A stretch of 64,000 nt of DNA, taken from NCBI RefSeq assembly GCF_900110425.1, contig NZ_FODS01000016.1:34700-98699 (forward strand), written 5' to 3'. The position numbers and the translations under genes were made by a program. The notes below the pieces were generated by a model. It was not told the DNA's origin and made no database searches. It saw only the letters and a program-made list of their open reading frames with translations. Positions 60,338 through 64,000 of the stretch are shown piece after piece; within the stretch, counting starts at the first letter, position 1, and each line of letters opens with the position of its first letter. The DNA comes from Salinihabitans flavidus (lineage in GTDB: Bacteria > Pseudomonadota > Alphaproteobacteria > Rhodobacterales > Rhodobacteraceae).

Positions 60338-61114
60338 ATGTTCGATGGGCAGACGGTTCTGATCACCGGCGCGGCCAGCGGGTTCGGCGCGCTGGCCGCG
60401 CGGCGGTTCGCGGAGCAGGGCGCGCGGCTGGCGCTGTCGGATATCGTGCTGGCGCCGCTGGAGGCGCTGGCGGAGGAATTGCGGGGGCAGGGGGCGGAGG
60501 TGCTGACGGATCGCCTCGACGTGACGCGGGAGGCCGATTGGGCCGCGCATGTGGCGCGGGTTGTCGAGACCTTCGGCACGCTTGACGTGGCAATCAACAA
60601 CGCCGGGATGGGGCATGATCTGGCCCCGCTGCACACGATCAGCGTGGAGGCGTTCGACGCCTGCATGGCGGTCAATGCGCGCGGTGTGTTCCTTGGCATG
60701 AAACACCAGCTGCCGGTGATGCGGCAGGCGGGGCGGGGGGTGATCCTGAATGTGGCCTCCGCCGCCGGGCTGGTGGGGGCGGGGCAGCTTTCGGCCTATG
60801 CCGCGGCGAAGCACGCGGTGGTCGGGCTGACGCGGTCGGCGGCCGATGAGAACGCGAAAAAGGGGGTTCGGATCAACGCGCTCTGCCCGTCGTTCAGCGC
60901 CACGCCGCTGTTTGACGACATGGCCGATCAGGTGGGCGCCCGAACCGGGATCAGCCGCGAGGATGCCTATGAACGGATCGCCGCGCGCGTGCCGATGGGG
61001 CGCGTGTCGCAGCCCGAAGAGGTGGTGCCAGCGATGCTGTTTCTGTGCGCGCGCGAAAACAGCTTCATGACCGGGCAGGCGGTCGCGGTGGATGGCGGGC
61101 TCAGTGCGGTCTGA
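60338..61114 (+). CDS. SDR family oxidoreductase
   Basis: This 258-aa classical short-chain dehydrogenase has the cofactor loop TGAASGFG (residues 10-17), the NNAG motif (87-90) and catalytic S141, Y154 and K158 (YAAAK). RLDVTREADW preserves the acidic residue typical of NAD preference around D61. The C-terminal MTGQAVAVDGG closes the fold. It follows the APH-like kinase by 3 bp and probably oxidises the 3-hydroxyacyl-CoA formed downstream of it, as LvaD does. It is convergent with the L,D-transpeptidase gene. Confidence 0.93.
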   Translation: MFDGQTVLITGAASGFGALAARRFAEQGARLALSDIVLAPLEALAEELRGQGAEVLTDRLDVTREADWAAHVARVVETFGTLDVAINNAGMGHDLAPLHTISVEAFDACMAVNARGVFLGMKHQLPVMRQAGRGVILNVASAAGLVGAGQLSAYAAAKHAVVGLTRSAADENAKKGVRINALCPSFSATPLFDDMADQVGARTGISREDAYERIAARVPMGRVSQPEEVVPAMLFLCARENSFMTGQAVAVDGGLSAV

Positions 61115-61135
61115 CGGGGGGCGGCGCGGGCGGTG

Positions 61136-61552
61136 TCAGTCCCGGATCACGATGCTCAGGTTCTCGGGGCCGGCGGCGCGGGTCATCTCGAAGAGGATTT
61201 CGGCATGGGTTGGGTGCAGCCGCACACAGCCCGCCGAGGCCCGGCTTCCAAGCTTGTCGGTCTGATCGGTGCCGTGAATGGCGTAATTGCCGTGAAAGAA
61301 GATGGAAAAGGGCATCGGCGCGTTGTTGTAGAGGCTGGAGCGGTGAAAGCGTGACAGGGATTGCGCCCTATAGGTGCCTGTCGGCGTGCATTTTCCATCG
61401 CGCGCGGTGGAGACGGGCCAGATGTGGCGCAACTCGCCTTCCACGACAACCTGCATCCACTGACCCGACAGGTCGATCCGTGCCAGAATGCTCTCGGCCC
61501 GCGCAAGGGTGGGCAGGAGCAGCAATGCCGCCAGAAGCATCCCGCGCCACAT
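61136..61552 (-). CDS. L,D-transpeptidase (YkuD family)
   Basis: This 138-aa exported enzyme has a signal peptide (residues 1-19, TLARA|ES), then a YkuD catalytic domain with H93 in YAIHGTDQTDKLG and C109 in SRASAGCVRL, the SxGC(I/V)R signature. It is at the small end of the family, with no peptidoglycan-binding domain. It makes 3-3 crosslinks or attaches lipoproteins to peptidoglycan in the periplasm. It lies 4 bp after the TerB-like gene on the same strand, so co-transcribed. Confidence 0.93.
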   Translation of the reverse strand: MWRGMLLAALLLLPTLARAESILARIDLSGQWMQVVVEGELRHIWPVSTARDGKCTPTGTYRAQSLSRFHRSSLYNNAPMPFSIFFHGNYAIHGTDQTDKLGSRASAGCVRLHPTHAEILFEMTRAAGPENLSIVIRD

Positions 61553-61556
61553 GAGA

Positions 61557-61982
61557 TCAGAGTGTCATGTGCCGTGCCCGCGCCCCGCGTTCGATCGCGG
61601 CGGCATGCAGCCGGTCCAGTTCCAACTCATAGCGCATCTCTTCCAGCAGGCGCAGTTCCGGCTCCAGTATCAGCCCGTCGGCGGCGGCCACATCGCAGGC
61701 CAGCGCATAGGCGGTTTCATAAAGACGCTGGGGCAGGTTGTCGAGGATCAGCCCGAACAACGCCGACAGCCCGTCCTCCTGTTCGAACAGGTCGAACACG
61801 GTGCGGCTTACGGTGGACATGCGGTCGATGTCGTAGTCGCTGAAAATCGGCAGGTTGTTCACCGCCGACTGGATCTTGATCAGCTCGGCGGTGCGGATGT
61901 TTTCGTCCGACGCCGATATGGCGATCATCATCGCCACGAGACAATCCTGCGGGGTCAGCGGATGAGGGGCTTCCTGGGTCAT
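61557..61982 (-). CDS. TerB-like tellurite-resistance-domain protein
   Basis: This 141-aa helical protein shows the TerB/DjlA-N pattern: LTPQDCLVAMMIAISASDENIRTAELIKIQSAVNNLPIF in the first half and ALACDVAAADGLILEPELRLLEEMRYELELD in the second. The two acidic D-(x)-n-E metal-binding motifs in equivalent positions fit Ca2+/metal binding. I start at ATG 61982; the open frame to 62087 adds a basic non-conserved tail. No ter operon is near, so a general membrane/stress role is more likely than tellurite resistance. Confidence 0.87.
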   Translation of the reverse strand: MTQEAPHPLTPQDCLVAMMIAISASDENIRTAELIKIQSAVNNLPIFSDYDIDRMSTVSRTVFDLFEQEDGLSALFGLILDNLPQRLYETAYALACDVAAADGLILEPELRLLEEMRYELELDRLHAAAIERGARARHMTL

Positions 61983-62115
61983 GCATTGCGCCTTTGCGAA
62001 ATTCTGTTGCGGTGCAGCATATGGGCGGAGCCTGCGCGGAACAAGGGCGGCGGGCCGCCGGAGCGCCGTGCCGCCGTGCTTTCGCACGTTGGCCCCTTCT
62101 TCGTGCGGGGGCGGG

Positions 62116-62754
62116 TCATGGCCGCCAGCGCAGGAAATTTCCGATCATGCGCAGGCCGACGGTCTGGCTTTTCTCGGGGTGGAACTGCATTCCGACCATC
62201 GTGTCGCGGCCGATGATGGCGGTGATCTCTCCGCCATAGTCCACATGGGCGATGCGATCGGCCCGATTGTGCAACCGGACGTGATAGGAATGCACGAAAT
62301 AGGCGTGATCGCCGGTGTCGATCCCGTCGAGCACGGGGTGGGGACGGTCGATCACCAGATCGTTCCAGCCCATGTGCGGCACCTTGAGCGTCCGGTCCTC
62401 CGGCTCGATCCTCACCACGTCGCCGCCGATCCAGCCAAGGCCTGGGACGGATTCGTACTCATGCCCCGTCGTCGCCATGAGCTGCATTCCCACGCAAATG
62501 CCGAGGAAGGGGCGGCCCTTGTCCTCCACCGCCTCGACCATCGCGTCATAGATGCCCTTCTGTCCGCGCAACTCCGCCGCGCAGGCCGGAAAGGCGCCGT
62601 CGCCGGGCAGAACGATCCTGTCGGCGCGCGCCACCACGTCGGCGTCGGAGGTGACGACAACATCGCCGGTGCCGGTTTCGCCGGCCATGCGCTGAAACGC
62701 CTTTTCGGCGGAATGCAGATTGCCGGATTCGTAGTCGATGATCGCGGTCAGCAC
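62116..62754 (-). CDS. hisH: Imidazole glycerol phosphate synthase, glutaminase subunit (HisH)
   Basis: This 212-aa class-I glutamine amidotransferase feeds ammonia to HisF for imidazole ring closure. The nucleophile elbow is GICVGMQL with C87, and the His and Glu are in [10 protein letters not shown]. The protein starts with GTG at 62754 ([15 protein letters not shown]); no ATG fits. The gene starts 1 bp after the hisB stop, so the two are coupled. The usual partner hisA/hisF genes do not follow; a TerB-like gene does. Confidence 0.95.
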   Translation of the reverse strand: MLTAIIDYESGNLHSAEKAFQRMAGETGTGDVVVTSDADVVARADRIVLPGDGAFPACAAELRGQKGIYDAMVEAVEDKGRPFLGICVGMQLMATTGHEYESVPGLGWIGGDVVRIEPEDRTLKVPHMGWNDLVIDRPHPVLDGIDTGDHAYFVHSYHVRLHNRADRIAHVDYGGEITAIIGRDTMVGMQFHPEKSQTVGLRMIGNFLRWRP

Positions 62755-62755
62755 G

Positions 62756-63343
62756 TCACAGCGCCCCCTTGGTCGATGGCACGGCATCCGATTTGCGCGG
62801 GTCGGTTTCCACCGCTTCGCGCAGGGCGCGGGCCACGGCCTTGAAGGCGGCCTCGGCGATATGGTGGCTGTTGAAGCCGTGTAGCCTGTCAACGTGCAGG
62901 GTGATCCCGCCATGCGTGGACAGCGCCTGAAAGAACTCGCGCACTAGCTCCGTGTCGAAGCTGCCGATCCGGTCCGTGGGCATATCGAGGTTCCACACCA
63001 GATAGGGGCGCCCGGACAGATCGAGCGCGGCGCGCACCTGTGCGTCGTCCATCGGCAGGTGGCAGGCGCCGTAGCGGCGGATGCCGCGTTTGTCGCCAAG
63101 GGCCTGCGCCAGCGCCTGACCGAGCGCGATTCCGGTATCCTCAACCGTGTGGTGATCGTCGATGTGGGTGTCGCCGCTGGCCCGGATCGTCATGTCGATG
63201 AGCGAATGCCGCGCAAGCTGATCGAGCATGTGATCGAAGAATCCCACCCCGGTGCGGTTGTCGTACTGCCCGGTCCCGTCAAGGTTTACGGTGACGGTGA
63301 TGTCGGTCTCCGCGGTCTTGCGGCTGATCTCGGCGCTGCGCAT
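62756..63343 (-). CDS. hisB: Imidazoleglycerol-phosphate dehydratase (HisB)
   Basis: This 195-aa monofunctional HisB catalyses the sixth step of histidine synthesis. The metal-binding His clusters are [10 protein letters not shown] (first repeat) and [13 protein letters not shown] (second), and [13 protein letters not shown] and [10 protein letters not shown] at the start are typical. Length and motifs are complete. It heads a hisB-hisH unit. The region upstream to tRNA-Gly contains the tRNA terminator, so hisB needs its own promoter in that 80-bp gap; none is obvious. Confidence 0.96.
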   Translation of the reverse strand: MRSAEISRKTAETDITVTVNLDGTGQYDNRTGVGFFDHMLDQLARHSLIDMTIRASGDTHIDDHHTVEDTGIALGQALAQALGDKRGIRRYGACHLPMDDAQVRAALDLSGRPYLVWNLDMPTDRIGSFDTELVREFFQALSTHGGITLHVDRLHGFNSHHIAEAAFKAVARALREAVETDPRKSDAVPSTKGAL

Positions 63344-63420
63344 GGGATGTCCCTTTTCCGGTCTGGCTCGACCGTCTTATAAGCGCGCGGGCCGGCCGGG
63401 GAAAGATGCCGTGAACAGGG

Positions 63421-63453
63421 GATAAAAACGACGAAGGGCCGCAAGAGCGGCCC
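63421..63453 (-). terminator. Rho-independent terminator of tRNA-Gly
   Basis: GGGCCGC (63436-63442) pairs perfectly with GCGGCCC (63447-63453) around a 4-nt loop. On the minus strand the stem is followed by TTCGTCGTTTTTATC, a U-rich tail. It lies 36 bp 3' of tRNA-Gly and insulates hisB. Confidence 0.75.
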
Positions 63454-63488
63454 TGTCGACATCCGCCGTGGCGGCGGCGGTGGTAAAA

Positions 63489-63563
63489 TGGAGCGGGCGA
63501 AGAGATTCGAACTCTCGACCCTTACCTTGGCAAGGTAATGCTCTACCCCTGAGCTACGCCCGC
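63489..63563 (-). tRNA. tRNA-Gly (anticodon GCC)
   Basis: On the minus strand the 5' acceptor GCGGGCG (63563-63557) pairs with CGCCCGC (63499-63493), followed by discriminator T and CCA (63491-63489). The D arm (TAGCTCAGGGGTAGAGC), the T arm (GAGAGTTCGAATCTC) and the anticodon stem TTACC/GGTAA are intact, and the loop TTGCCAA puts GCC at 34-36 (codon GGC). Confidence 0.96.
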
Positions 63564-63580
63564 GTCCTTGGGTGAGGCGT

Positions 63581-63609
63581 GAGATATAAAGACTCGCGTG
63601 GGGCTGCAA
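63581..63609 (-). promoter_or_regulatory. Putative promoter for tRNA-Gly
   Basis: Minus strand: -35 TTGCAG (63609-63604), 17-bp spacer, -10 TATCTC (63586-63581), ending 17 bp before the mature tRNA. Confidence 0.5.
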
Positions 63610-63627
63610 GTGGAAAATGCCGCTTTG

Positions 63628-63675
63628 CATGAAAAAAATCCCCGGCTTCAGGCGATCACTTCATGCGCTCGGGGC
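63628..63675 (-). terminator. Possible minus-strand terminator beside the IS insertion
   Basis: On the minus strand an imperfect stem (CCCCG...CGGGG, with an inner GCG/CGC pair) is followed by ATTTTTTT (63634-63627). It would end a transcript coming from the right, from a gene now separated by the inserted element. Confidence 0.3.
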
Positions 63676-63679
63676 TAGG
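63674..63679. other. Candidate target-site sequence GCTAGG at the IS left end
   Basis: GCTAGG fits the NCTAGN target duplicated by IS481 elements in other bacteria, and the next base begins TGTTTGATCC, a plausible TG-starting terminal repeat. The second copy lies outside the window. Confidence 0.4.
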
Positions 63680-64000
63680 TGTTTGATCCCATGGTTTGAT
63701 GGTGCGATCCTTTCTCGGGAATGGAAGGAAGCATTATGGGACAAGTTCGTCACGGGAGCGCCACGACCACGCACGCTGTCAGAGCTGCAATACAGCGATC
63801 GCAAGCTTCGCTCGCGCAGCTGAGCAAGGAGCTGGGCATCAACCCCAAGACCGTTGCGAAGTGGCGCAAGCGTGCGACGGTGGAGGATCAGAAGACCGGC
63901 CCGAGAGCCACGCGTTCAACCGTTCTCAGCGAGGAAGAGGAGGCAATGATCGTCGCGTTCCGGCGGCACACATTGCTGCCGCTGGACGACTGTCTTTACG
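63680..64000 (+). mobile_element. Left part of an IS481-family insertion sequence (continues past window)
   Basis: The inferred left end begins TGTTTGATCCCATGG just after GCTAGG, 56 bp before the transposase start, and the element runs off the right edge. The family assignment comes from the transposase N-terminus. No right terminal repeat is visible, so the boundary is inferred. Confidence 0.7.
63736..64000 (+). CDS. IS481-family transposase, N-terminal part (partial)
   Basis: ATG 63736 opens a frame that reaches the window edge (88 codons). The product begins MGQVRHGSATTTHAVRAAIQ, followed by a helix-turn-helix (LAQLSKELGINPKTVAKWRKR, residues about 26-46) and LSEEEEAMIVAFRRHTLLPL, a pattern I recognise from IS481 transposases. 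The DDE catalytic core would lie beyond the window. The GGAAGGAAGC upstream is a fair ribosome site. Whether the full gene is intact cannot be seen here. Confidence 0.85.
   Translation, partial: MGQVRHGSATTTHAVRAAIQRSQASLAQLSKELGINPKTVAKWRKRATVEDQKTGPRATRSTVLSEEEEAMIVAFRRHTLLPLDDCLY

Noticed and set aside
59243..60814. A 523-codon minus-strand frame opposite the kinase and SDR genes
   Set aside because: It spans two real plus-strand genes and their boundary, which a true gene would not.

Overview
The window is a GC-rich (roughly two-thirds G+C by eye), densely coding stretch that reads as the chromosome of an alphaproteobacterium of the Rhodobacteraceae / Roseobacter group. The reasons are the gene order murA-DUF2948-hisD-UPF0262-LMW phosphatase, alphaproteobacterial families (DUF3572, DUF983, DUF2061, a carnitine dehydrogenase fused to a thioesterase, a pyrrolysine-free MttB homologue, an H-NOX/GGDEF pair) and frequent GTGA/ATGA start-stop overlaps. 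It holds about 65 protein genes and two tRNAs. There is no rRNA, CRISPR array or prophage. Only the last 320 bases are clearly mobile: the left end of an IS481-type element.

Layout. 1-5.1 kb: end of a small membrane protein, tRNA-Thr, then a housekeeping block (murA, DUF2948, hisD, UPF0262, LMW-PTP). 5.3-17.5 kb: RND efflux pair, HisC-like aminotransferase, crotonase, Bcr-type MFS exporter, valS and a dicarboxylate/amino-acid symporter. 17.6-30.9 kb: Lrp regulator divergent from a PLP decarboxylase, an orphan form-II CoxL-like molybdoenzyme overlapping a DUF2235 hydrolase, thioredoxin-like protein and HAD phosphatase, PaaI thioesterase, the divergent metF/metR pair, a quinone-reductase-type enzyme, inositol monophosphatase and an M3 peptidase. 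30.9-32.6 kb: a less GC-rich two-gene cassette (YafY-type regulator plus NmrA-type reductase). 32.8-36.9 kb: a carnitine catabolism locus (GlxA/CdhR-type regulator divergent from a BKACE enzyme, a lipocalin and a carnitine dehydrogenase-thioesterase fusion). 37-46.8 kb: XRE regulator, DUF2061 plus desaturase, EamA exporter, Nudix, DUF983, a Ca/metal-binding EF-hand protein with an ECF sigma / membrane protein / metal-sensor operon, a PleD-like cyclase, DUF3572, HAD and a dienelactone hydrolase. 46.9-52.6 kb: MttB-family methyltransferase, a 59-aa ORF with its own promoter, DUF4153, and an H-NOX/GGDEF pair. 52.6-54.8 kb: KDO genes kdsD-kdsB and a lipoprotein. 54.8-61.1 kb: TetR regulator with a perfect operator, pirin, then an acyl-CoA ligase / nitronate monooxygenase / APH kinase / SDR cluster. 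61.1-64 kb: L,D-transpeptidase, TerB-like protein, hisH, hisB, tRNA-Gly and the IS.

How genes work together. The carnitine locus should convert L-carnitine through 3-dehydrocarnitine to betainyl-CoA and glycine betaine, and the MttB homologue 10 kb away is a candidate for quaternary-amine demethylation. Two cyclic-di-GMP synthases are present; both keep GGDEF and the inhibitory RxxD site, but both have altered input: the PleD-like protein has a dead receiver, and the H-NOX partner has Pro where the heme-ligating His is expected. The ligase-APH-SDR cluster resembles the 4-hydroxyacid (lva / ACAD10-11) logic.

The most unusual non-coding feature is a 144-bp intergenic repeat in three gap-free copies. 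Each contains four GTCGGT units at an exact 11-bp period and lies just 3' of a plus-strand gene; in one copy the repeat supplies the last codons of hisD. A second dispersed repeat (CCCCGGACCCCGGAGTATTT type) occurs four times, also 3' of plus-strand genes.
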